A stretch of DNA of 64,000 bases from Bacteroidia bacterium. GTDB taxonomy: Bacteria; Bacteroidota; Bacteroidia; Chitinophagales; UBA2359. The stretch covers positions 1 through 64,000 of the forward strand of contig JAUHXA010000011.1 of assembly GCA_030427245.1 (NCBI GenBank). The letters run 5' to 3'. A program made the position numbers and the translations under genes. A model generated the notes under the pieces. It was not told where the DNA came from. It worked only from the letters and a program-made list of their open reading frames with translations, and made no database searches. Positions 8,592 through 17,058 of this stretch are shown one piece after another; positions within the stretch are counted from its first letter, which is position 1; every line of letters starts with the position of its first letter.

Positions 8592-9602
8592 ATGAACAAT
8601 TATTTAGAAACTTTCATCAACGGATATACAGGTTATTTCAACTACCTGATTCACGAAATAACGCATCCAACTTGGCACAATTATTTTTATTGGCTGCTGT
8701 TGGTATCCGCTTTTTTCTTTGCCTTAGAATGGTTTGCACCGTGGCGAAAAGACCAAGCCAAATTCCGCAAAGACTTTTGGTTGGACTTTTTCTACATGTT
8801 CTTCAATTTCTTTTTGTTTTCGCTGATCATCTACAATGCCGCTTCGGATGTAGTCGTCCAACTCTTTAAGGACTTTTTAGGGCTGTTTGGCGTGACCAAT
8901 TTAGTTGCCATTGAAGTGCAAAGTTGGCCCTTATGGGGGCACTTGTTATTAGGTTTCATTGTTCGGGATTTCGTACAGTGGAACATTCACCGCCTCCTGC
9001 ATCGTTCTCCCAGATTATGGGAATTTCACAAAGTCCATCACTCGGTCGAAGAAATGGGTTTTGCAGCACATTTACGCTATCATTGGATGGAGAATGTGGT
9101 CTATCGTTCCTTGGAGTACCTTCCCTTGGCCTTGATTGGCATTGGTTTAAACGATTTTTTCATTATCCACATTTTTACCCTCGCCGTAGGTCACTACAAT
9201 CACTCCAATATCACTGTTAGTGGGCGCATTACAGGTGGCGTTGTGGGTTTTCTGATAGGCATTTTTATCATCAGTCAGTGGGAAAATGCCAATGCCAACG
9301 AAACCGTTTTTTTAGTCATAGGTACTACCTTAGTCGGCATTGGCGTATTGAGTCATTTTATGAAATACATTTTCAATAGTCCCGAAATGCACATCTGGCA
9401 CCATGCCTACGAGCTACCTGAAGGCCGACCTTATGGCATGAACTACGGCTTGACCCTCGCTTGTTGGGACTACCTTTTCAAAACCGCATATATTCCCCAC
9501 GATGGTCGGGATATTCGATTGGGATTCCCTGGCGTAGAAGATTTCCCCCATGACTTTGTGGGGCAGAATCTGCACGGGTTCGGGAAGAAGGAAGAAGAAT
9601 AG
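8592..9602 (+). CDS. Sterol desaturase/fatty acid hydroxylase family membrane enzyme
   Basis: An integral membrane di-iron oxygenase of the fatty-acid hydroxylase superfamily. Histidine boxes are visible: HRLLH (about residue 134), FHKVHHS (about 147-153), HYNHSN (about 198-203) and WHHAYE (about residue 267). Several hydrophobic segments surround them (about 35-50, 70-95, 112-128, 175-200, 210-230). Substrate unknown: a sterol-like lipid, fatty acid or carotenoid. It sits 18 bases after the cytochrome gene and probably shares its transcript, so electrons for hydroxylation may come from this cluster; that link is inference. Confidence 0.87.
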   Translation: MNNYLETFINGYTGYFNYLIHEITHPTWHNYFYWLLLVSAFFFALEWFAPWRKDQAKFRKDFWLDFFYMFFNFFLFSLIIYNAASDVVVQLFKDFLGLFGVTNLVAIEVQSWPLWGHLLLGFIVRDFVQWNIHRLLHRSPRLWEFHKVHHSVEEMGFAAHLRYHWMENVVYRSLEYLPLALIGIGLNDFFIIHIFTLAVGHYNHSNITVSGRITGGVVGFLIGIFIISQWENANANETVFLVIGTTLVGIGVLSHFMKYIFNSPEMHIWHHAYELPEGRPYGMNYGLTLACWDYLFKTAYIPHDGRDIRLGFPGVEDFPHDFVGQNLHGFGKKEEE

Positions 9603-9649
9603 ATTTGGAGTTGACAATATTGTCAAAACTTGTTCTGAAAGAATCTTGG

Positions 9650-9684
9650 TTGGGAAAGTTTTCCTTCACATTTACCTATATTTG
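9650..9684 (+). promoter_or_regulatory. Promoter of the GH65 gene
   Basis: TATATTTG (9677-9684) is a perfect TAnnTTTG element 44 bases before the ATG at 9729. A TTG at 9650-9652 could be the -33 element, with a somewhat long gap of 24 bases. Confidence 0.55.
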
Positions 9685-9728
9685 CAATCAGAGCCTAAAC
9701 AGACAAACTACAAATCATACCGCCAAAT

Positions 9729-11735
9729 ATGAAAACAAAACTCCTACTTTCCATCCTCCTGTTTTCAGCCCTGCAACTCGCCGCCCAAAAAAACAGCACT
9801 TGGCACATTGTAGCCGACGACATTGACCCGAATAACTACTATGGCATTACCGTTGCCAATGGCATGATAGGTGTAGTTTCTTCGCCTGAACCTTTGCAGG
9901 TCAAGGACATCGTTTTGAATGGAGTGTATGACACCTACAATAGAGGGAGAGTATCGAATATATTGAAAGGATTCAGTTTTGCGAACATGTATTTGGATGT
10001 GGATGGACAGCGTATCAATGCCCAAAACATCACCAATTTTACCCAGACTCTCGACATGAAACGGGCCGTTTTGGTGACGACTTTTGAAGTGGGCAAAAAA
10101 GCGAGTGTACGACATGAAATAATGGCATTGCGGCACTTGCCTTATTCGACCTATATCCGCATGGAAATCACCGCTAAACAAGACATTGATATTCAAATTT
10201 CGAGTGTTATGGAATCCCCCGAACACCTCCGCAATGTCAAAAACTTCTATACCGAAATAGACCGCCCACACGTCACAATTCCCCTCTTGACCTCCGTGGC
10301 AGAAAGTCCAACAGGTAAACACACGATTGCAGCCTCCAATAGCTTCTTGTTTGAAGACGAAAAAGACATTCCCAATATCATTCACGAAGATTGGGATTAC
10401 GGTCGGCATTGGATGAAGTTCAAACAATCCATCAAAAGAGGTAAAAGTTTTGAATTTGGGGTTGTGGGGTCTTCTTGTTCGACAGCACATTACGACGATC
10501 CGCACAACGAAGCTGAACGATTGACCATTTTTGCAGCTTTAGAACGAGCCGAAAGATTGCAGCAACGTCACGAAGCGGCTTGGGCAGAATTGTGGGAAAG
10601 TGACATTGTCATTGAAGGAGCGGATGCCGAACAGCGAGCAGTGCGTTCGATGTTGTATCATTTATATTCTTTTGTCCGAAAAGGAACAGCTTACAGCTTG
10701 TCACCCATGGGTTTATCAGGTTTGGGCTACAATGGACATGTTTTCTGGGATACCGAAATTTGGATGTATCCACCCTTATTGATGTTGCAGCCCGAAATGG
10801 CAAAGTCGGTTTTGGAGTACCGTTTTCAGCGAATGGATGCAGCTCGTCAAAATGCCTTTGCTCATGGCTATGAAGGAGTCATGTTTCCGTGGGAATCTGC
10901 CGATTCAGGTGATGAAGATACGCCTGTTTGGGCTTTGACGGGACCGTTTCAACATCACATTACGGCGGATATTGGATGGGCGTTTTGGAAATACTATCAG
11001 GTGACCAAAGACAAGGAATGGCTCAAAAGCCGAGGCTATCCAATGCTCAAAGAAGTGGCGGAGTTTTGGACGAGTCGGGTCGAGCGAAATGGTGTGGGAC
11101 AATACGATATCAAAAATGTGATTGGTGCAAATGAGTTTGAAGAAAACATTGACAACAACGCCTATACAAATGGGATGGCAAAGACGGTTTTGGAGTATGC
11201 GGCTCTGGCTGCAGAGGCTCTGGACCTTGTGCCCGACCCCGATTGGAGGCATGTAGCCGACAATATTCCGATTTTGAAATTTGCTGATGGGACAACTCGC
11301 GAAAACGCAACTTACAATGGAGCAATTATCAAACAGGCGGATGCTAATTTATTGGCTTACCCTATGAAAATCATTGAAGGAGAAGAAAATATCCGCAAAG
11401 ATTTGGAATACTACGAACCCAAAATGGCAGAAGAGGGGCCTGCAATGGCACATGCGATTTTAGCGGTATTGTACGCTCGTTTGGGGGATGCGACAAAGGC
11501 ACATGAGTTGTTTATACGTAGCTACAAACCAAACGAAAATCCTCCTTTTGGTGTTTTAGCTGAAACTGCTGGTGGCACAAATCCTTATTTTGCAACAGGT
11601 GCAGGTGGAGCTTTGCAGGTTGTGTTGTCGGGTTTTGGAAGTTTGGATATAGGGGAGGATGGAATTGAAGAAGGTGAACAGGTTTTACCGCCTAAGTGGA
11701 AGTCATTGAAGATTAAATTGGGAGCTGAGGAGTGA
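9729..11735 (+). CDS. Secreted glycoside hydrolase family 65 protein
   Basis: A family 65 (alpha,alpha)6-barrel protein. It has a Sec signal (residues 1-19, ending ALQLAAQ) but no T9SS tail, so a periplasmic location is likely. The N-terminal beta-sandwich (about 20-290) is followed by the catalytic barrel. FWDTEIWMYPPLL (about 340-352) is the canonical substrate-pocket motif, and the IGANEFEENIDNNAYTN segment (about residue 462) carries the candidate catalytic acid. GH65 includes disaccharide phosphorylases and true hydrolases such as the glucosylgalactosyl-hydroxylysine glucosidases; signal-bearing members are more likely hydrolases, but I cannot decide from sequence. 668 residues. Its own promoter lies upstream. 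Confidence 0.87.
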   Translation: MKTKLLLSILLFSALQLAAQKNSTWHIVADDIDPNNYYGITVANGMIGVVSSPEPLQVKDIVLNGVYDTYNRGRVSNILKGFSFANMYLDVDGQRINAQNITNFTQTLDMKRAVLVTTFEVGKKASVRHEIMALRHLPYSTYIRMEITAKQDIDIQISSVMESPEHLRNVKNFYTEIDRPHVTIPLLTSVAESPTGKHTIAASNSFLFEDEKDIPNIIHEDWDYGRHWMKFKQSIKRGKSFEFGVVGSSCSTAHYDDPHNEAERLTIFAALERAERLQQRHEAAWAELWESDIVIEGADAEQRAVRSMLYHLYSFVRKGTAYSLSPMGLSGLGYNGHVFWDTEIWMYPPLLMLQPEMAKSVLEYRFQRMDAARQNAFAHGYEGVMFPWESADSGDEDTPVWALTGPFQHHITADIGWAFWKYYQVTKDKEWLKSRGYPMLKEVAEFWTSRVERNGVGQYDIKNVIGANEFEENIDNNAYTNGMAKTVLEYAALAAEALDLVPDPDWRHVADNIPILKFADGTTRENATYNGAIIKQADANLLAYPMKIIEGEENIRKDLEYYEPKMAEEGPAMAHAILAVLYARLGDATKAHELFIRSYKPNENPPFGVLAETAGGTNPYFATGAGGALQVVLSGFGSLDIGEDGIEEGEQVLPPKWKSLKIKLGAEE

Positions 11736-11844
11736 GAAAAGTGGGAAGTGGGGAAATAGTTAACAATTTTTTAGGAAAAATCTCTCTTCTCACCTCTATG
11801 CTCTCACTTCCAAAAATTAAAGGAATTGAATCAAAATAAACGCA

Positions 11845-12372
11845 ATGAATTACTTGAAAAAATATGGATTTTTTACCTTGCTGTTGTTTGCAAGCATCGT
11901 TTACAGTTGTGATGTAGCACCTGATTGCAGTACGACAGATGATATGGAAGAGTTTGAAAGTGCAGAGCATTTGGAGGAAGCGGCTATTTACGATAGTATT
12001 TTTTTGTTGCCGCATGGATTGAGCACCTCCGTACAGATAGGGCAGGAGTACCGAATTGATACAGAGGAAGCTTATCAAGCCCTTTTTCCAACCGAAAACT
12101 GTCCTGATTGCCGATTACCGCCTATTAACTTGGACACACATACCTTGATTGGTAAATACTTGAACGAAGCATGTTTGTCAGTTTTTGCTCGAAAAATCAT
12201 TAAAATTGATGAAACGCATTATCGTTATCTCATCAAAGTTATCAAAGATTCACGTTGTGTAACCGCTACTTGCCTCAACTTTTCCTTCAATTTCATCGCT
12301 GTTCCTAAACTGCCTGCGGATGCGGAGGTAGAGATTGAAGTTGGACATCGGCTGGTGGAATGTGAGTGTTGA
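11845..12372 (+). CDS. Cys-rich hypothetical lipoprotein
   Basis: Not recognised. 175 residues with a lipoprotein signal (lipobox VYSC at about residues 19-22). The mature part is acidic and has nine further cysteines, including CPDC (about 92-95), a CVTATC segment and a C-terminal CEC, which suggests disulfides in the periplasm or at the surface. The predicted pattern is mostly beta. The 109-base gap before it contains a purine-rich/pyrimidine-rich inverted pair (11729-11757 versus 11788-11815). Confidence 0.75.
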   Translation: MNYLKKYGFFTLLLFASIVYSCDVAPDCSTTDDMEEFESAEHLEEAAIYDSIFLLPHGLSTSVQIGQEYRIDTEEAYQALFPTENCPDCRLPPINLDTHTLIGKYLNEACLSVFARKIIKIDETHYRYLIKVIKDSRCVTATCLNFSFNFIAVPKLPADAEVEIEVGHRLVECEC

Positions 12373-12540
12373 CACCCTACAAGGTGAACTATCCTTGATG
12401 GAAGGTGAAATGACTAAATTGTTTTTCAGAATAAGCGTATTTGCTTATATAAAAAAACTTAAAAACCTTTGAGTCAAATGAGAATATCGTTGGAAAAATG
12501 GAAAGAATCATTCTCTTTATGACTTACTAAAAAAGATACT

Positions 12541-13884
12541 ATGGACTTCAAAAACTACTCTTTATTGAGCTTATTGGTGATATGTTTTTGTGTGATTACG
12601 GCTTGTCAAGAAAGTAGTCATAGCGACTACAAAGCGGCTGCAAGCGATCCTGCGCATTACCACGATGCAGTCAAAAAATTAACAGATGTGATTGTCCATG
12701 ATATTTTTTCTCCACCTGTAGCAAGTCGGATTTATGCCTACCCCAACATTGCAGCTTATCAAGTACTTCGACAAGAACATGGTGAATACAAAAGTCTTGC
12801 AGGACAGTTAACAGAGTTGGAGGAAGTCCCTTCTCCCCAAAAAAATGTGGAATATTGCTACCCTTTGGCTGCTATTCATGCGTTTTTAACGGTTGGAAAA
12901 ACCTTTATTTTTTCGGAAGCCAAGATTGAAGCCCATGAAAAAAACGTGTATCAAGCCTACAAAGACATGGGTGTTCCGAGTGAAGTATATGAACGTTCGA
13001 TGGACTATGGAAACGCTGTTGCTAAGCACATTCTTGCTTGGGCGGATGGCGATAACTATAAGCAAACCAGAACTTTTCCAAAATATAGCATCACCGAAGA
13101 CCCAGACAAATGGAAACCCACACCGCCTGCTTATATGGATGGCATCGAACCCCATTGGAAAGATATTCGCCCTTTTGTGATTGATTCAGCACAGCAGTTT
13201 ATTCCGATGCCTCCTCCAAAATTTGACATGACCGAAGGCAGTGATTTTTACAAAGAAGCAATGCACGTCTATGAAACAACCAACAATTTAACAGAAGATC
13301 AAACGGCAATTGCGAGTTTTTGGGACTGCAATCCCTATGTATCACACCAAACGGGACATGTCATGTTTGCCACCAAAAAAATCACGCCTGGCGGTCATTG
13401 GATGGGGATTACATCTATCGTGACCAAACAGGAAAATGCCGACATTATGCGAGCTTCGGAGGTTTATACGACTGTAGCAATTGCTTTAGCAGATGCCTTT
13501 ATCAGTTGTTGGGATGAAAAATACCGTAGCAATTTGATTCGCCCCGAAACGGTTATCAATGAATACATTGACGAAAATTGGTTGCCCGTTTTGCAGACCC
13601 CTCCTTTTCCAGAACATACGAGTGGCCATAGTGTTATTTCGACCGCTGCCGCAACAGTTTTGACCGATTTGATGGGGGATAATTTTGCTTTTATAGATAC
13701 CACAGAAGTTGCGTATGGATTGCCGCCTCGCTCCTTCAATTCTTTTTTTCATGCTTCGGGCGAAGCTGCCATTAGCCGCTTGTATGGCGGAATTCATTAC
13801 ATGCCTGCAATTGACTATGGAGTGGAGCAAGGCAAGAAGGTAGGGGAATTTATTGTCAAAAAATTGAAAACAAAAGAAGAATAA
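12541..13884 (+). CDS. Vanadium haloperoxidase / PAP2-family lipoprotein
   Basis: A helical acid-phosphatase/vanadium-chloroperoxidase-fold lipoprotein (lipobox VITAC). The three phosphate- or vanadate-binding motifs are present: KYRSNLIRP (K-x6-RP), HTSGHS with His363, and SRLYGGIH with Ser412, Arg413 and His419. The downstream Asp expected four residues after the last His is displaced (His419, Asp425). The 447-residue length and the layout favour the vanadium-dependent haloperoxidase branch over small PAP2 phosphatases, but sequence alone does not separate peroxidase from phosphatase activity. Monocistronic; a CTCACTTA/TAAGTGAG hairpin (13888-13925) follows the stop codon. Confidence 0.83.
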   Translation: MDFKNYSLLSLLVICFCVITACQESSHSDYKAAASDPAHYHDAVKKLTDVIVHDIFSPPVASRIYAYPNIAAYQVLRQEHGEYKSLAGQLTELEEVPSPQKNVEYCYPLAAIHAFLTVGKTFIFSEAKIEAHEKNVYQAYKDMGVPSEVYERSMDYGNAVAKHILAWADGDNYKQTRTFPKYSITEDPDKWKPTPPAYMDGIEPHWKDIRPFVIDSAQQFIPMPPPKFDMTEGSDFYKEAMHVYETTNNLTEDQTAIASFWDCNPYVSHQTGHVMFATKKITPGGHWMGITSIVTKQENADIMRASEVYTTVAIALADAFISCWDEKYRSNLIRPETVINEYIDENWLPVLQTPPFPEHTSGHSVISTAAATVLTDLMGDNFAFIDTTEVAYGLPPRSFNSFFHASGEAAISRLYGGIHYMPAIDYGVEQGKKVGEFIVKKLKTKEE

Positions 13885-13953
13885 CCTCTCACTTAAGCAA
13901 ATTCAAATAATGTCTTGTAAGTGAGTTGTTTGGATTTCCTGAATAGCAAAAAC

Positions 13954-14096
13954 TGTCAAAATTTTAGTCTTTTCTGACATTATGTCATTTTTATTATCTA
14001 TATGTACTCATTTTCTAAAAAAATGACATTGATTTGTCAAATGGCATCCCATTTGTATAATTGATAAGCGTAAATCCACTTTCATATCGGATTTAC
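13954..14096. promoter_or_regulatory. Cluster of TGACA/TGTCA half-sites and palindromes before hsp20
   Basis: Five TGACA or TGTCA half-sites occur between 13954 and 14039. They include the palindrome TGACAT-T-ATGTCA (13975-13987) and TGACA-N6-TGTCA (14024-14039). Two further inverted repeats follow: CAAATGG-CATC-CCATTTG (14038-14055) and GTAAATCC-N11-GGATTTAC (14070-14096). This density of dyads in the 285-base gap ahead of a heat-shock gene suggests operators. It is not a CIRCE element. Confidence 0.5.
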
Positions 14097-14170
14097 ATTC
14101 CATTTTGGTGATTAAATTTACAATCATCTTTGTTAATTTTTATTTGTCTAACTTTTAAAATTTAATAATC

Positions 14171-14617
14171 ATGACACTTGTAAAGCATTCTGTGAGACCG
14201 AAATTGGGATATTTTTTTGACGATTTTTTATCCCAAGATTTGTTTAATTGGAATAATAACAACTATTCCAGCACCAACACCAACCTTCCTGCCGTCAACA
14301 TATTGGAGCAAGAGGATAGCTATATTGTAGAAATGGCAGCTCCTGGTATGACAAAAGAAGATTTTCATATTGAAATGAAAAACAATCTTTTGACTATTAG
14401 GAGTGAAAACAGCAACAATAATGAGTTGTCAGAAAATCAACGCTATGCCTTGCGAGAATTTAGCTATCAATCTTTTCACCGTTCTTTTGAATTGAACAAA
14501 AAAGTAGTCGACGATTCCAATATTCAGGCTAATTATTCAGACGGCATTTTGAGAATTGTACTTCCAAAAACAGCAGAAGCTAAACCTAAGCCACCTCGAA
14601 TGATAGAGGTTCATTAG
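14171..14617 (+). CDS. Small heat-shock protein, Hsp20/alpha-crystallin family
   Basis: An ATP-independent holdase chaperone. The alpha-crystallin domain spans about residues 43-140, with MAAPGMTKEDFHIEM and LTIRSE early and the conserved end GILRIVLPK (about 127-135). The C-terminal tail (PRMIEVH) lacks a clean IxI motif but could serve as the oligomerisation tail. 148 residues is the usual bacterial length. The dyad-rich upstream region suggests stress control, and a strong terminator follows, so it is monocistronic. Confidence 0.93.
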   Translation: MTLVKHSVRPKLGYFFDDFLSQDLFNWNNNNYSSTNTNLPAVNILEQEDSYIVEMAAPGMTKEDFHIEMKNNLLTIRSENSNNNELSENQRYALREFSYQSFHRSFELNKKVVDDSNIQANYSDGILRIVLPKTAEAKPKPPRMIEVH

Positions 14618-14658
14618 TCAAATAATTCTCATTTTTAAATTTTGCTTTCTATCTCAAC

Positions 14659-14690
14659 AGAGCTTCTAATTCATCTTAGAAGCTCTTTTT
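14659..14690 (+). terminator. Strong terminator of hsp20
   Basis: A perfect 11-bp stem (AGAGCTTCTAA/TTAGAAGCTCT) with the loop TTCATC and a T run (14686-14690), 42 bases after the hsp20 stop codon. Confidence 0.9.
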
Positions 14691-14734
14691 GTATAATGTC
14701 GTGTGATTTAATCACTATACATGAAAAATTTTCA

Positions 14735-16003
14735 TCAATACCCATACTTCTTCCCCCACCAAGTCCGCAACTGTTTCCGCATTTGGTTTTCACGAGCGTT
14801 GTTACCTGGTTCATAAAATTTAGTGTCCTTGATTTCATCAGGTAAAAATTCTTGTGGCGCAAAATTGCCTTCGTAGTCGTGCGAATATTGGTAATTTTTA
14901 CCGTAGTTGAGTTCCTTCATCAATTTAGTGGGGGCATTGCGGAGGGGAAGCGGAACAGGAAGGTTACCCGTTTTTTTGGCTTGAGCTTGGGCGAGTTTGA
15001 GTGCCTTATAAGAGGCATTACTTTTTGCAGAAGTAGCAAGGTAAATAGCAGTTTGAGAGAGAATCAAACCACATTCGGGATAACCAATTTTGGCAACGGC
15101 TTCAAAACACGCATTCGCCAACAAAAGCGCATTGGGATTGGCATTACCGATGTCTTCAGATGCCAAAATCAACAATCGTCGAGCAATGAACTTTGGGTCT
15201 TCACCTCCTTCCAACATTCTCGCCAACCAATATACAGCTGCATTTGGGTCACTGCCTCGTATGGACTTGATGAATGCCGAAATGATGTCGTAGTGTTGTT
15301 CGCCGCCCTTGTCATATCGAAGCATTTGATTGTGAGCAAAATGTTCGACCACTTTATTGGTAATCACTGCCTTGGGCGTTTGAATACTTTGAAGTAATAG
15401 CTCAAACAAGTTCAACAATCTGCGAGCATCTCCACCCGACAATTGCAGCAAAGCCTCGTATTCTTTAAGTTCAATCTGCCTTTTCTGCAAAGCTGCATCC
15501 TTTTCCATTGCTTGCCGCAAAATCTTCAGCAAATCTTCCTTGCCCAATTCCTCCAATACATACACCTGACTGCGAGACAATAATGCTGCGATGACTTCAA
15601 AAGAAGGGTTTTCGGTTGTTGCGCCAATCAAAGTAATCGTGCCTTTTTCGACTGCGCCTAAAAGTGAATCCTGTTGTGATTTGCTGAAACGGTGGATTTC
15701 GTCAATGAACAAAATTGCTCGCCCACCCTTCAATCTCGCCTTTGCAATCACCTCACGCACCTGTTTCACACCCGAGCTGATGGCACTCAAGGTATAAAAA
15801 GGTAAATCCAAATAATTGGCTATCAACATCGCCATCGTTGTTTTGCCTACACCTGGCGGTCCCCAAAATATCATCGAAGGACAGTTTCCGCTTTCCAATA
15901 CCTTGCGGAGTACCTTGTCTCTGCCGACTAAATGTTCTTGCCCCACAAACTCGTCTAAAGTTTTGGGTCTCATGCGTTCTGCTAAAGGTTGAAATAAGGA
16001 CAT
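14735..16003 (-). CDS. rarA: Replication-associated recombination protein A (AAA+ ATPase)
   Basis: RarA/MgsA, a clamp-loader-like AAA+ ATPase acting at stalled replication forks. It begins LAERMRPKTLDEFVGQEHL, the family N-terminus. Walker A is GPPGVGKTT (about residues 48-56), Walker B is ILFIDEIHRF (about 96-105), sensor 1 is GATTENPS, and the C-terminal tetramerisation domain ends in a family-typical tail around residues 380-422. 422 residues is normal. Cytoplasmic, with a convergent relation to hsp20. Confidence 0.95.
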   Translation of the reverse strand: MSLFQPLAERMRPKTLDEFVGQEHLVGRDKVLRKVLESGNCPSMIFWGPPGVGKTTMAMLIANYLDLPFYTLSAISSGVKQVREVIAKARLKGGRAILFIDEIHRFSKSQQDSLLGAVEKGTITLIGATTENPSFEVIAALLSRSQVYVLEELGKEDLLKILRQAMEKDAALQKRQIELKEYEALLQLSGGDARRLLNLFELLLQSIQTPKAVITNKVVEHFAHNQMLRYDKGGEQHYDIISAFIKSIRGSDPNAAVYWLARMLEGGEDPKFIARRLLILASEDIGNANPNALLLANACFEAVAKIGYPECGLILSQTAIYLATSAKSNASYKALKLAQAQAKKTGNLPVPLPLRNAPTKLMKELNYGKNYQYSHDYEGNFAPQEFLPDEIKDTKFYEPGNNARENQMRKQLRTWWGKKYGY

Positions 16004-16086
16004 GAATGTGTTGGTTTTGGCTTTGAAAGATACTTCTGGATTTTAGAATGTCTGCAAATATCTTAAAAAAGCCAAAACTTTGGGCA

Positions 16087-17031
16087 TCAATGGTATCTTT
16101 GAAAATGAGGTTGCAATAAATACAGCGTTCCACAAATTATCAGCAACAAAGCCAAGTTGATCAATCCCCATGTTCCTAATGTCGGCACAGAAGGTGGATT
16201 TGCACTTGTAATGCTGAAAGGCGACAAAGATTGAATGGCAGTTCGGGTAAGTGTGTAAGGGGCGTTTCCTGCGGCAGTCATTGGAGGATGTGCATCCCAA
16301 TTGCCACTATTGTAGTGGGTAATGTAGGCTTCTTGGCGATTGAAGTCAGGACTTTCTTCGTTTTCATTCCATTGCAGTTTCATTTCCAAATTTGAACCTT
16401 CTGTATTTGCTTCTGTAATCAACCAAGTGCGCTCTACGGTTTCTTGGTCAATCGCTATTCCCGAAGTTCCGTCTTCTAAGCGGCTATCGGTGACTCTCAT
16501 TTGATAGTTGTCGGTCGTACCGTCTGTATTGTTAAGTATTGCAGGATTGTAAGCACTGTTCCCGACTGGAAAAACCACTTCACCGCTCCCGACCTCCTGT
16601 TGCAATGTGCCTGTACCTGAAGTTTTGACATAGCTATTGGCAGAAGCATTGGCAATTTTGCCTGTGTTTTGAATCGTCAATTGATGGTTGTATAGATCAA
16701 TGTGTCCATTTTGAAGGTCGAGTGTTCCTTTCACTTCAATGTCTTGCTGCAATTGGGTGTTGTTGCTGTTTTTGTCAATCATCAAGTTGTGGAAAGTAGT
16801 GTTGCTGCTTCCTTCAATGGTGGATTGGGCATCACTTGCACTACCTGTTATTTTGACTGTTCCATTTCCTGCTTCAAATGTGCCATCGTTCACCATTTTT
16901 CCATCTTTGATGACAATGGAAGCTCCATCTGTGACCTTCAATGTGCTGCCATTGGTGATTTTCAGGGTGTTTTGTCCAAAAATAGAGAAGGATAAGAGAT
17001 AGAGGGGAAGAATAATGATTATTTTTTCCAT
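16087..17031 (-). CDS. Exported repeat protein with a VPTL-CTERM-like C-terminal anchor
   Basis: 314 residues: a Sec signal (MEKIIIILPLYLLSFSIFGQ), then beta-helix-like short repeats (NGSTLKVTDGASIVIKDG; GTLDLQNGHIDLYNHQLTI) to about residue 150, and a beta-rich region. The C-terminus has a PTLGTWGLI motif, a hydrophobic helix and a short basic tail (LLQPHFQRYH). That end matches the layout of IPTL-CTERM sorting signals (I/V-PTL-x-x-WG-L/I plus membrane segment plus basic end) rather than a T9SS tail. The gene follows the 876-residue surface protein by 27 bases and is almost certainly in its operon. Confidence 0.75.
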   Translation of the reverse strand: MEKIIIILPLYLLSFSIFGQNTLKITNGSTLKVTDGASIVIKDGKMVNDGTFEAGNGTVKITGSASDAQSTIEGSSNTTFHNLMIDKNSNNTQLQQDIEVKGTLDLQNGHIDLYNHQLTIQNTGKIANASANSYVKTSGTGTLQQEVGSGEVVFPVGNSAYNPAILNNTDGTTDNYQMRVTDSRLEDGTSGIAIDQETVERTWLITEANTEGSNLEMKLQWNENEESPDFNRQEAYITHYNSGNWDAHPPMTAAGNAPYTLTRTAIQSLSPFSITSANPPSVPTLGTWGLINLALLLIICGTLYLLQPHFQRYH

Positions 17032-17058
17032 GATTTGATTTTTTTTTTTGGGTTCTAA

